Shown here: piece after piece, positions 34,595 through 43,114 of the stretch | Layout: each line of letters starts with the position of its first letter | Numbering within the stretch: the first letter of the stretch is position 1 | Assembly: GCA_024234875.1 (NCBI GenBank) | Contig: JACKNM010000012.1 | Span: forward strand, 124,001-188,000 | DNA length: 64,000 bases | Reading direction: 5' to 3' | Source: Ectothiorhodospiraceae bacterium | GTDB taxonomy: Bacteria; Pseudomonadota; Gammaproteobacteria; HK1 | The notes under the pieces: generated by a model | The model's database searches: none | Told to the model about the DNA's origin: nothing | Seen by the model: the letters and a program-made list of their open reading frames with translations, nothing else | Program-made: the position numbers and the translations under genes

Positions 34595-35644
34595 TCAGCA
34601 GATTCGTGGGAGCTGATCGCCGGCCAGCCAGTCGACGACGCGGGCACCGCCGAACGCGGTCTCCATGTGGACGAAGCAGTCGGGATCCGCGACCACCGCG
34701 CCGATGCACGTGGCGTCGATGCCGAGCGGGCTGGCCCGCATCACGTCGAGCACCCGCGCGGCATCGCTCGCGTCACAGATGCAGACCAGCTTGCCCTCGT
34801 TGGCGACATAGAGCGGGTCGAATCCGAGCAGCTCGCATGCCGCCGCCACGTCGTCACGCAGTGCGATGTCGCGCTCACGGATGCGGATTCCGACCCCCGA
34901 CTGGCACGCCAGCTCGTTCAGCGTGGTGGCCAGCCCGCCGCGGGTCGGGTCGCGCAGGCAGTGGATGTCCGGTGCGACCGCGACCATCGCCGCCACGAGC
35001 TCGTGCAGGGCGGCGCTGTCGGAGCGGATCTCGGTCTCGAACCCGAGGCTCTCGCGGGTGGACATGACCGCGATGCCGTGCTCGCCGATGCTCCCCGAGA
35101 GCAGCACTGCGTCCCCCGGCCGCGCGCGATCGCCGCAGATGCGGACGCCCGGCGGGACCATCCCGACGCCGGTGGTGGTGATGAACACACCGTCCGCCTT
35201 GCCGCGCTCGACCACCTTGGTGTCACCGGCGATCACCGGTACCCCCGCCGCCCGCGACGCGCGCGCCATGCTGGCGACGATGCGCTCGAGGTCGGCGAGG
35301 GCGAGGCCTTCCTCCAGCACGAAGCCGGCGGCGAGGTGGAGCGGGCGCGCGCCCGACATCGCGATGTCGTTGATTGTGCCGTTCACCGCCAACGCGCCGA
35401 TGTCGCCGCCGGGGAAGAACAGCGGGGACACGACGTGACTGTCGGTGCTCATCACCATCGTCCCGGCGCCGACCGCGAAGCGCGCACTGTCGTCGCGGGC
35501 GCGTAGACGAGGATCGTCGAGATGACGCAGGAACAGCTCGTCGACGAGCTGCGCCATTGCCCTGCCGCCGCTACCGTGGGCCATCTCGACGCGCCCGTGC
35601 CGCAGATCGAGGCGGCTCGCGGACCGACGGAGCAGCTCGCTCAT
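34595..35644 (-). CDS. hypE: Hydrogenase maturation protein HypE
   Basis: HypE dehydrates the carbamoyl group on its C-terminal cysteine to a thiocyanate that donates CN to iron. The 349-aa protein has the ATP-binding GRVEMAHGSGGRAMAQLV region and ends with the essential PRIC motif carrying the acceptor Cys. It belongs to the PurM/SelD-like ATPase family. Its ATG overlaps the hypD stop (ATGA, 35644). Confidence 0.96.
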   Translation of the reverse strand: MSELLRRSASRLDLRHGRVEMAHGSGGRAMAQLVDELFLRHLDDPRLRARDDSARFAVGAGTMVMSTDSHVVSPLFFPGGDIGALAVNGTINDIAMSGARPLHLAAGFVLEEGLALADLERIVASMARASRAAGVPVIAGDTKVVERGKADGVFITTTGVGMVPPGVRICGDRARPGDAVLLSGSIGEHGIAVMSTRESLGFETEIRSDSAALHELVAAMVAVAPDIHCLRDPTRGGLATTLNELACQSGVGIRIRERDIALRDDVAAACELLGFDPLYVANEGKLVCICDASDAARVLDVMRASPLGIDATCIGAVVADPDCFVHMETAFGGARVVDWLAGDQLPRIC

Positions 35645-36795
35645 CAGGCGATCTCGCGGGCGGTCGGCTCCGCGGCCCGGCGATGCCGGCCGTACGACCA
35701 ATAGGCGGCGCAGGCTCCCTCCGACGAGACCATGCACGCACCCATCGGATTGTCCGGGGTACACACGGTGCCGAACAGCTTGCACTCGGGTGGTGTGGTC
35801 ACGCCGCGCAGCACCTCGGGGCAGGCGCATCCTCGCACCTCGCGCGCGGTCGAGCCGGTGAGTGCGAAGCGCCGCTCGGCGTCGAATGCGGCGTAGCGCT
35901 CGCGCAGTTGCAGCGCGCTCGAGGCAAGCGTGCCGAGACCTCGCCATTCGAACCGAGGACGCACCTCGAGCACGTCCGCCACCAGCGCGCGGGCCTTGCC
36001 GTTTCCATCACGAGTCACGACGCGCGTGTACTGGTTCTCGACCTCGTGTCGACCTGCGTTGAGCTGACGGATGGCCATCAACGTGGCCTGCATGACGTCG
36101 AGCGGCTCGAAGCCGGTGATCACCACCGGCCGTCGGTGTCGCGCGGCGATGCCTGCGTACGGCGTGGTGCCGATGATCGTGCTCACGTGGGAAGGGCCGA
36201 GCACCGCGTCGATCGCAACGCCCGGCGCCTCGGGATCCGGCGAGTCCTCCAGGATGCGATCCATCGCCGGCGGCGTCAGCACGTGGTTGCAGAAGACCGT
36301 GAAGTTTCCGAGTTCCTCCGCCGCGGCAGCGCGGACCGCGACCGCAGTCGGCGGCGTGGTGGTCTCGAATCCGATGGCGAGGAACACGACCTCCCGGTCC
36401 CGATTGGTGCGCGCGAGCTGCAGCGCGTCGAGCGTCGAGCCGACCATGCGGACGTCGGCGCCGGCGGCGCGCGCAGCGAGCAGGCTGCGTCGGTCGCTGC
36501 CCGGCACGCGCATCATGTCGCCATAGGTCGCGAGGATGACGCCGTGTCGCTCCACCAGCTCGATCGCCGCGTCGACACGCGCGACCGGGAGAACACAGAC
36601 CGGGCAGCCCGGACCGTGGACGTAGCGGACGTTGGGTGGCAACAGGTCGTGGAGCCCGTGGCGGAAGATCGCGTGGGTGTGCCCGCCGCAGAACTCCATG
36701 ATCCGGTAGGTGCGATGCGGGCTCGCCTCTCGCGCAATCCGCGCCGCCAGCGCGCGGGCGAGGGTCGGATCGCGGAACTCGTCGACGAGTCTCAC
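35644..36795 (-). CDS. hypD: Hydrogenase maturation protein HypD
   Basis: Iron-sulfur scaffold on which Fe(CN)2CO is assembled with HypC. The 383-aa protein has the conserved motifs FCGGHTHAIF, GPGCPVCVLP and GFETTTPPTA, and the C-terminal 4Fe-4S ligands in RGCACPEVL, PPECKLFGTVC and EGACAAYW. GTG at 36795 overlaps the hypC stop (GTGA); no ATG is available near this position and the open frame otherwise runs through hypC. Confidence 0.96.
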   Translation of the reverse strand: MRLVDEFRDPTLARALAARIAREASPHRTYRIMEFCGGHTHAIFRHGLHDLLPPNVRYVHGPGCPVCVLPVARVDAAIELVERHGVILATYGDMMRVPGSDRRSLLAARAAGADVRMVGSTLDALQLARTNRDREVVFLAIGFETTTPPTAVAVRAAAAEELGNFTVFCNHVLTPPAMDRILEDSPDPEAPGVAIDAVLGPSHVSTIIGTTPYAGIAARHRRPVVITGFEPLDVMQATLMAIRQLNAGRHEVENQYTRVVTRDGNGKARALVADVLEVRPRFEWRGLGTLASSALQLRERYAAFDAERRFALTGSTAREVRGCACPEVLRGVTTPPECKLFGTVCTPDNPMGACMVSSEGACAAYWSYGRHRRAAEPTAREIA

Positions 36796-37046
36796 GTCGA
36801 TTGCGCGGTGTCCGCGCCCGCGTCGAGGACGATACCGGCCTGTGCGATCAGCGCCAGGGTGCGCTCGGCTTCCTCGGCATCGACGATGCCGAGGGCATAG
36901 CCGACGTGGATCAGGACGAAGTCCCCGACCGCGACCGATTCGAGCAACACGGTGCTGACCGTCTTGCGGACGTTGGCGAGGACGACGACCGCGGTGGCGC
37001 GCGCCGCATCGAGCTCGACCACACGCGCGGGGATTGCGAGGCACAT
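36792..37046 (-). CDS. hypC: Hydrogenase maturation chaperone HypC
   Basis: Small OB-fold chaperone (84 aa) that carries the Fe(CN)2CO unit between HypD and the hydrogenase large subunit. It begins MCLAIPARV, with the essential Cys2 exposed after Met removal, and contains GDFVLIHVGYALGIVDAEEA. It lies 24 bp after hypB and overlaps hypD. Confidence 0.96.
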   Translation of the reverse strand: MCLAIPARVVELDAARATAVVVLANVRKTVSTVLLESVAVGDFVLIHVGYALGIVDAEEAERTLALIAQAGIVLDAGADTAQST

Positions 37047-37070
37047 GGCGTGACTCGACCGCCGCCGGTC

Positions 37071-37970
37071 CTACGACCGCTCGGCGGGCGCCGGGGTCGG
37101 CTCGCGACCCGCGAGCACCTGGGCTCGTGTCGCGCGCAGCCACGCGTACCAGCCGGGCAGGCCTTCGCCGGTCTTGGCCGAGACCGCCAACATCTTGATG
37201 CGGGGATTGACCCGACGCGCATTGGCGAGGCAACGCTCGACGTCGAAGTCGACGTACGGCAGGAGGTCGGTCTTGGCCAGCAGCATCAGATCCGAGACGT
37301 GGAACATGTCGGGGTACTTGAGCGGCTTGTCGTCACCCTCGGTCACCGAGAGCACGACCACCTTGTGGGCCTCGCCGAGGTCGAACGCCGCCGGGCACAC
37401 GAGATTGCCGACGTTCTCGATCAGCACCACGTCACCGTCGGCAGGGGCGAGCGACTCCAGCGCGTGGCCGACCATGTGGGCATCCAGGTGGCAGCCCTTG
37501 CCGGTGTTGATCTGGATCGCCGCCGCGCCGGTCGCCCGAATCCGCTCGGCGTCGTGCGTCGTCTGCTGGTCGCCCTCGATCACCGCGAACCGGAGGCCGT
37601 CGCCATCGGATGTCCGGGAGAGGTCCGTGATGGTTCGGGCCAGCAGCGTCGTCTTGCCCGAGCCCGGGCTGGACACGACGTTCAGCGCGAGCAGCCCGCG
37701 GTGCTCGAGATAGCGGCGGTTGGCGCTGGCATGGGCCGCGTTCTCGGCCAGGATGTCCTGCTCGATGCGCACCATCCGGGTCTGCTCGAGGCCGGGGGCG
37801 TGGGCGCCCGCGGGGCCTTCCCCCCAGTGGTGGAGGCCATCGTGCCGGATGCTCGGGTGGTGGTGCGTGTGCGCGTGGGGCGCCGCCCCGCCGTGGCCAT
37901 CGCCGCGCCCGTGCGCGGTGTCGCCCTCGATTCGAACCTCGCCCTCGCCACAGCCGCAGACCGAGCACAT
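37071..37970 (-). CDS. hypB: Hydrogenase nickel-incorporation GTPase HypB
   Basis: SIMIBI-class GTPase for nickel insertion, 299 aa. The N-terminal high-affinity nickel motif MCSVCGCGEGEV has C2, C5 and C7; a His-rich stretch (HAHTHHH, residues 32-38 and beyond) can store nickel or zinc. The P-loop is SPGSGKTT (101-108). Its ATG overlaps the hypA stop by one base (TGATG). Confidence 0.96.
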   Translation of the reverse strand: MCSVCGCGEGEVRIEGDTAHGRGDGHGGAAPHAHTHHHPSIRHDGLHHWGEGPAGAHAPGLEQTRMVRIEQDILAENAAHASANRRYLEHRGLLALNVVSSPGSGKTTLLARTITDLSRTSDGDGLRFAVIEGDQQTTHDAERIRATGAAAIQINTGKGCHLDAHMVGHALESLAPADGDVVLIENVGNLVCPAAFDLGEAHKVVVLSVTEGDDKPLKYPDMFHVSDLMLLAKTDLLPYVDFDVERCLANARRVNPRIKMLAVSAKTGEGLPGWYAWLRATRAQVLAGREPTPAPAERS

Positions 37971-38311
37971 CACGTCACCTCCAGCTCCCTCACCCGGATC
38001 TCCCGACCGCCGGTGGGCCGCAGCGCGTCGGTGCCACACAGGGGGCACGCGTCGAAGCGGGCCGAGACGGTCACCGTCCGCGCGCAGGCCTCGCACCAGG
38101 CGCTGGCGCCGACGTCGACGATGCGCAGGGTCGCGCCGTCGGCCACCGTGCCGCGGCTCAAAACCTCGAAGCCGAAGCGTAGCGCCTCGGGCTCGACCGC
38201 CGCCAATGCGCCGATCTCGAGCCAAACCGTGCGCACCGCCCGGAATCCCTCCCGAGCCGCGCTGTCCTCGATCACGCGCAGCAAGCTCGCGGAGAGGGCC
38301 ATCTCATGCAC
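37970..38311 (-). CDS. hypA: Hydrogenase nickel-incorporation protein HypA
   Basis: Nickel metallochaperone of 113 aa. It starts (V)HEMALSASLL, with the nickel-binding His2, and has a zinc site of two CxxC motifs (C73/C76 and C89/C92). GTG at 38311 gives the correct MHEM-type N-terminus; the long upstream frame is a shadow of the opposite-strand gene. First gene of the hypABCDEF operon, divergent from the PrpD-family gene. Confidence 0.95.
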   Translation of the reverse strand: MHEMALSASLLRVIEDSAAREGFRAVRTVWLEIGALAAVEPEALRFGFEVLSRGTVADGATLRIVDVGASAWCEACARTVTVSARFDACPLCGTDALRPTGGREIRVRELEVT

Positions 38312-38530
38312 GACCAGCCGCACCCGGTGGACCTCGCGGCAGGATACCTCCTCGCTACGAGCGGCGCGTTGACCGGTGTCACCGCGCACATCGACCGTTC
38401 CCGCGCGCGCTCGGCTGCCCGCCCGGTCGGGATCGCGAGCGACCGCCGGGCCGGGAGCGTCGACCTTGCGATATGCTCCCCGGGTCGCCGCCGGCGGCCC
38501 GCCCGATCGAACGAAGGAGTGGCGCTCACG

Positions 38531-39928
38531 ATGGCCCAGACCGACCACGCGAATCCCCACACCGCGCGCATCGCGCGCTTCGTCTCGGGTCTGCGTTACG
38601 AGGCCATCCCGTCGGAGGTGATCGCGCGCATCAAGCTGCTGATCCTCGACAGCCTCGGCTGCGCGCTGTACGCCCCGGAGTTGCCCTGGAGTCGGATTCT
38701 CGTCGAGCGTCTGGCCGCGGTCGACACCTCGGGCACGCACTCGGTGTGGGGCACCCGCCAACGGCTCGGGGCACCGCACGCGGCGCTGGCCAACGGAACC
38801 CTGGTCCAGGGCTTCGAGCTCGACGACGTGCATCGCAAGGGTGTGCTCCACGTCGGCGCGGTGACGCTCCCGGCGGTGCTCGCGGTGCTCGAGGGTCGCG
38901 ATGGCGTGACCGGGCGCGACCTGCTCACCGCCGCGGTCGCCGGCTACGAGATCGGTCCGCGGGTGGGACTCTGCATGGGGCCGGAGCACATCGGGCAGGG
39001 TTGGCATTCGGGGGCGACGGTCGGCGTGTTCTCGGCCGCGGCCGGCGCCGCGCGTGCGCTCGGGCTCGACGCCGAGCGGACCGTGCATGCGCTCGGTATC
39101 GGCGGCACCCAGTCCGCGGGACTGATGGCGGCGCAGTACGGGGCGATGGTCAAGCGCATGCACGCCGGTCGGGCCGCGCAGTCCGGGTTCTACGGCGCGC
39201 TACTCGCGCAGGCGGGCTTCACCGGCATCGTCAACGTGTTCGAGAGCGAGTACGGTGGGTTCTGCAGCACCTTCTCGCGCTCGACCGACCGCTACGATCT
39301 CACTCGTCTCTCGGCCGGGCTCGGCGAGCAGTTCGAGACGATGGGCATCGCGCTCAAGTTCTACGCCTGCGTCGGCAGCAACCACACCACCCTCGACGCC
39401 ATCCGTGCGATGCAGGCACGGCATCCGTTCGGTGCCGACGACGTGCGCCGGATCACCGTCCACGGCTCGCGGGTGACGGTGGACCACGTCGGCTGGCCGT
39501 ACACGCCCCAGGGCCTGACCTCGGCCCAGCTCAACCTGCCCTACTGCGTCGCGACCCTGTTGCTGGAGGGCGACGCCTTCGTCGCGCAGTTTCGCGAGGA
39601 CATGGTCGCGGACCCACGCCGCATGGCGCTCTCCACTCGGGTGCACTGCGTCGAGGATCCGGCGATCACCGCCGAGGGCGCCGCGATGCGTCACAAGGTG
39701 CGGGTGGAGGTCGAGCTCACCGACGGAACCCGGATGGAGGAGACGGTCCTCGCCGCGCGTGGCAGCGAGCGCAGCTTCGCGTCGGCCGACGACGTGGTGG
39801 CGAAGTTCCACAAGCTCGCCGCCGCGTCGCTCGACGACGCGCAGGCGGCAGAGCTTCGCGATCGCATCCTCGACCTCGAGCGCCAGGCGGACGCGGGACG
39901 CGTGATGGCGTTGCTCGCGCCCGCCTGA
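38531..39928 (+). CDS. MmgE/PrpD family protein
   Basis: Protein of 465 aa of the 2-methylcitrate dehydratase / cis-aconitate decarboxylase superfamily. Characteristic stretches are LLILDSLGCALYAP near the N-terminus, AALANGTLVQGFELDDVHRKGVLHVGA (active-site helix region), MKRMHAGRAAQSGFYGALLAQ-like segment (here VKRMHAGRAAQSG), and the C-terminal lid ending VVAKFHKLAA. ATG at 38531 follows GAAGGAG. No methylcitrate-cycle genes are adjacent, so another hydroxy-acid dehydration or isomerisation is possible. It stands divergent to the hyp operon. Confidence 0.85.
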   Translation: MAQTDHANPHTARIARFVSGLRYEAIPSEVIARIKLLILDSLGCALYAPELPWSRILVERLAAVDTSGTHSVWGTRQRLGAPHAALANGTLVQGFELDDVHRKGVLHVGAVTLPAVLAVLEGRDGVTGRDLLTAAVAGYEIGPRVGLCMGPEHIGQGWHSGATVGVFSAAAGAARALGLDAERTVHALGIGGTQSAGLMAAQYGAMVKRMHAGRAAQSGFYGALLAQAGFTGIVNVFESEYGGFCSTFSRSTDRYDLTRLSAGLGEQFETMGIALKFYACVGSNHTTLDAIRAMQARHPFGADDVRRITVHGSRVTVDHVGWPYTPQGLTSAQLNLPYCVATLLLEGDAFVAQFREDMVADPRRMALSTRVHCVEDPAITAEGAAMRHKVRVEVELTDGTRMEETVLAARGSERSFASADDVVAKFHKLAAASLDDAQAAELRDRILDLERQADAGRVMALLAPA

Positions 39929-39948
39929 GCCTCCGGCCCGGTCGACGC

Positions 39949-40947
39949 GTGGACCTCGTCACCCAGGGCGCTCTCGGTGCGGCGCTGGCGGCTGCCGCCG
40001 CGCCGCGCCGCGAGGTGCGCGTCGCCGCTGTGGTCGGACTGGTCGGCGGATTGCTGCCCGACGTCGACGCGCTCGTGGGTAGCGCCGACGACGCGCTGCT
40101 GGTGCTCGAGTACCACCGCCACTTCACCCACGCCTTGATCTCGGTCCCACTGGTCGCCCTGGTCGCGGCCGCGCTCGCCTGGCCGCTCCTGCGGCGTCGA
40201 CTCGCATTCGCGCGCATCTACCTCTACGCCTTGCTCGGCTGCCTGCTGGCGGGAGTGCTCGATGCCGCGACCAGCTACGGCACCCACCTGTGGTGGCCGT
40301 TCCACCGCGAGCCGGTGGCCTGGAATCTCGTCGCCATCGTCGATCCGGTGGTCACGCTCTGTCTCCTGGCCGGTCTCGGCGTCGCCCTTCGTCGCGGGAG
40401 CGCGTCTCCGGCACGGGTCGGCCTGGTGCTCGCGACGCTCTATCTCGGGCTCGGCGTGGTGCAGAATCATCGCGCCACCGCGCTCGCGCAGGCGCTGGCG
40501 ACCGAGCGCGGCCACCGACCCGAGCGGATGCTGGTGAAGCCGACCATCGGCAACCTGGTGCTGTGGCGGGCGCTCTACGTGGTGGACGGGCGAATCCATG
40601 CCGACGCGGTTCGAGTGCTGTGGCCCGGGGGCGGCCGGGCTTACGCCGGCGATTCCGCCGACATGCTCGGTTCCGACGGCGCGCCGGCCTGGGCCGTCCC
40701 CGGGAGCCGGGCTGCACACGACCTCGAGCGATTCGCGAAGTTCTCGCGCGGATGGCTGATCCGCGACCCGCGCAATCCGGACCGCGTCGGGGACGCTCGC
40801 TACGCGATGCTGCCGACCAGTCTCGAGCCGCTGTGGATGATCGCCCCGCGCGGGCCGGGTGAGCCGGTGGCGTTCGTGACCGACCGTGCCTTCACGCACG
40901 AGACCCGAGAGCGCCTCGTCACCATGTTGCTCGGGCGCGGCGACTGA
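39949..40947 (+). CDS. Membrane-bound metal-dependent hydrolase (YdjM/YbcI-like)
   Basis: Polytopic membrane protein of 332 aa with a GTG start 21 bp after the PrpD-family stop. The N-terminal part has the family pattern GLVGGLLPDVDAL and YHRHFTHALISVPL, acidic/His residues typical of the YdjM/DUF457 predicted metal-dependent hydrolases, followed by several helices and a soluble C-terminal domain. Biochemical function is not established for this family; membrane-lipid or stress roles are only guesses. Confidence 0.75.
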   Translation: MDLVTQGALGAALAAAAAPRREVRVAAVVGLVGGLLPDVDALVGSADDALLVLEYHRHFTHALISVPLVALVAAALAWPLLRRRLAFARIYLYALLGCLLAGVLDAATSYGTHLWWPFHREPVAWNLVAIVDPVVTLCLLAGLGVALRRGSASPARVGLVLATLYLGLGVVQNHRATALAQALATERGHRPERMLVKPTIGNLVLWRALYVVDGRIHADAVRVLWPGGGRAYAGDSADMLGSDGAPAWAVPGSRAAHDLERFAKFSRGWLIRDPRNPDRVGDARYAMLPTSLEPLWMIAPRGPGEPVAFVTDRAFTHETRERLVTMLLGRGD

Positions 40948-40953
40948 GCGGGC

Positions 40954-42441
40954 TCAGCGCACTCGCCGTACGAGACGCACGAGCATCGGCCAGGCGAGCA
41001 TCAGCAGCGCCAGGCCGCACACGCTCGCGACCAGCCCGTTCGACCAGAAGATCGACAGGCTTCCCTGCGACAGGAGCATCGACTGTCGAAACGCGCTCTC
41101 CGCGAGGTCGCCGAGCACCAGCGCCAGCACCAGCGGTGCCAGCGGGTAGTCGAGCTTCTTGAACAGGTAGCCGAGCACGCCGAACACGAGCATCAGTGCG
41201 ACGTCGAGTAGCGCGTTGTGAACGGTGTACGCGCCTACCGCGCAGATGACGACGATGACCGGTGCGATGATGCTGAACGGCACGCGCAGAATCGCGGCCC
41301 AGAACGGGACCGTGGTCAGCACCACCGCGAGCCCGACCACGTTGCCGAGATACATGCTCGCAATCAGGCCCCACACGAAGTCCTTCTGCTCGGTGAACAG
41401 CAGCGGCCCGGGTTGCAGGCCCCAGATCAGCAACCCCCCGAGCAGCACCGCGGCGGTGGGAGAGCCGGGAATGCCCAGCGTCAGCATCGGCAGCAGGGCG
41501 CTGGTGCCGGCGGCGTGGGCGGCAGTCTCCGGGGCCACCACACCCTCCATCTGACCGCTCCCGAAATCCGCGCCGCGCTTGGAGAAGCGCTTCGCGATGC
41601 CGTAGCTCATGAAGGACGCCGGTGTCGCGCCGCCGGGGGTGATCCCCATCCAGCACCCGATCAGCGTGCCGCGCAGCGCGGTCAACCAGTAGCGAGGGAG
41701 CTCTCTCCAGGTGCGCAGCACCACGCTCGGGTCGATGCGCGCGGCGACGCCGCGGAACGCGAGGCCCTCCTCCATGGTGAGCAGGATCTCGCCGATCCCG
41801 AACAGGCCGATCACCGCGATCAGGAAGTCGAAGCCGCGTAGCAGCTCGGTGGTGCCGAAGGTCAGGCGGAGCTGGCCGGTCACCGTGTCGAGTCCGACCG
41901 CGGCCAGCGCGAAGCCGAGCATCATCGCCGCGATGGTCTTCGCCGGCGAGCCACGGCCGAGGCCGACGAAGCTGCAGAAGGTGAGGAGTTGCACCGCGAA
42001 GAACTCCGGAGGGCCGAATCGCAGCGCGAAATCCGCCACCATCGGAGCGAGGAAGGTCAGCACCACGACCGCGATCAGCGCACCGAAGAACGACGAGGTG
42101 AACGCAGCCGTCAACGCCTCACCGGCCCGTCCCTGGCGCGCCATCGGATGACCGTCGAAGGTCGTCGCAACCGACCACGGCTCTCCGGGGATGTTGAACA
42201 ACACCGAGGTGATCGCGCCGCCGAACAGCGCGCCCCAGTAGATGCACGACAGCATGATGATCGCCGACGTCGGCGACATCGAGAACGTGAGCGGCAGCAA
42301 GATGGCCACGCCGTTGGCGCCACCGAGCCCGGGCAACACGCCGATCAGGACGCCGAGCACGATGCCGACCAGCATGAACGCGAGGTTCTGCCAGGTCAGC
42401 GCCACGGAGAACCCGTGCATCAGTGAGCCGAACTCGTCCAC
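40954..42441 (-). CDS. tctA: Tripartite tricarboxylate transporter large membrane subunit TctA
   Basis: Large inner-membrane subunit (495 aa, about 11-12 helices) of a TTT-family secondary transporter driven by ion gradients. Conserved TctA segments: GVLIGVLPGLGGANGVAILLPLTF, IYWGALFGGAITSVLFNIPGE, TLGIPGSPTAAVLLGGLLIWGLQPGP. The GTG start gives the usual N-terminal length. Third gene of the minus-strand tctCBA unit; it ends 6 bp from the convergent upstream gene. Substrate (citrate or another carboxylate) cannot be told from sequence. Confidence 0.94.
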   Translation of the reverse strand: MDEFGSLMHGFSVALTWQNLAFMLVGIVLGVLIGVLPGLGGANGVAILLPLTFSMSPTSAIIMLSCIYWGALFGGAITSVLFNIPGEPWSVATTFDGHPMARQGRAGEALTAAFTSSFFGALIAVVVLTFLAPMVADFALRFGPPEFFAVQLLTFCSFVGLGRGSPAKTIAAMMLGFALAAVGLDTVTGQLRLTFGTTELLRGFDFLIAVIGLFGIGEILLTMEEGLAFRGVAARIDPSVVLRTWRELPRYWLTALRGTLIGCWMGITPGGATPASFMSYGIAKRFSKRGADFGSGQMEGVVAPETAAHAAGTSALLPMLTLGIPGSPTAAVLLGGLLIWGLQPGPLLFTEQKDFVWGLIASMYLGNVVGLAVVLTTVPFWAAILRVPFSIIAPVIVVICAVGAYTVHNALLDVALMLVFGVLGYLFKKLDYPLAPLVLALVLGDLAESAFRQSMLLSQGSLSIFWSNGLVASVCGLALLMLAWPMLVRLVRRVR

Positions 42442-42471
42442 CTGCTCTCACCCTCACTCACCGGAGCCACC

Positions 42472-42504
42472 GGCGGCGCGGCATCGGTCGAGCAACGCGC
42501 CGCC
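42472..42504 (-). terminator. Hairpin between tctB and tctA
   Basis: GGCGGCGCG pairs with CGCGCCGCC (9 bp, 10 with the flanking C-G) around a 15-nt loop. A second small hairpin (42511-42525, CCGGGC/GCCCGG) directly follows the tctB stop. These could tune tctA expression relative to tctB. Confidence 0.4.
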
Positions 42505-42526
42505 GAACATCCGGGCGCCGCCCGGG

Positions 42527-43042
42527 TCAATAGCCGAGCAGTGCCTCCAATGGGCCTTTCGGCAATGGGATCAGGAACCAGCGCTCGAACAGCAAGAACA
42601 GGAATACCGGGACCCCGAGCGCCATCGGCGCCACGGTGCGCCATCGAAAGCCGCCACCGACGCGCATGAAGGCGCCGAGATAGAGCGCGGCGGAGGTGTA
42701 CAGGCCGAGGAAATACACGCCGAGCACGAAGGCCGCCGTCGGCAACAGCATCCGCAGCACCGGCCGCAGGCTCTGGGTGGTGACGAAGACGGTCGTGCGT
42801 GCAGTCGGCGATCGGATCGCGTGCACCAGGGTGGCGATGCTGGCGGCGATCATGAAGACGCCGACCCAGAACGGGAAGTATCCCGCCTGCGGTCCGTCCT
42901 CGCTCCAGCGAAAGCCGATGCGGACACTGTCGTGGACGACCACCAGGCCGACCGCGATGAACGCGACCGCGACCACGATCTCCATCACCCGTGTCGAGAC
43001 GCTGGCGCCGCCGCCTGGCGCCTCATTGGTCGGATGCATCAC
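42527..43042 (-). CDS. tctB: Tripartite tricarboxylate transporter small membrane subunit TctB
   Basis: Small inner-membrane subunit, 171 aa, with four hydrophobic segments (EIVVAVAFIAVGLVVV; YFPFWVGVFMIAASIATLV; LLPTAAFVLGVYFLG; VAPMALGVPVFLFLLFERW). The DGPQAGYFPFWVG motif before helix two is typical of TctB. Two adjacent ATGs are possible starts. It lies between tctC and tctA. Confidence 0.9.
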   Translation of the reverse strand: MMHPTNEAPGGGASVSTRVMEIVVAVAFIAVGLVVVHDSVRIGFRWSEDGPQAGYFPFWVGVFMIAASIATLVHAIRSPTARTTVFVTTQSLRPVLRMLLPTAAFVLGVYFLGLYTSAALYLGAFMRVGGGFRWRTVAPMALGVPVFLFLLFERWFLIPLPKGPLEALLGY

Positions 43043-43065
43043 CGGGTCCTCGTGTCGAGACCGGA

Positions 43066-43098
43066 GGTCGCGGCCGACACTCTGGCGCGGCCGCGACC
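43066..43098 (-). terminator. Intercistronic hairpin between tctC and tctB
   Basis: GGTCGCGGCCG and CGGCCGCGACC form a perfect 11-bp stem around an 11-nt loop, in the 72-bp gap after tctC. As with the hairpin at 1472-1499, it follows a substrate-binding-protein gene and precedes membrane-component genes. Confidence 0.55.
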
Positions 43099-43114
43099 GC
43101 CACTGGTCCTGGGC

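Noticed and set aside
37720..39948. Upstream part of a 1075-aa plus-strand frame ending at 40947
   Set aside because: The first two thirds overlap hypB, hypA and the PrpD-family gene and have no recognisable sequence. Only the part from the GTG at 39949 is a real gene.
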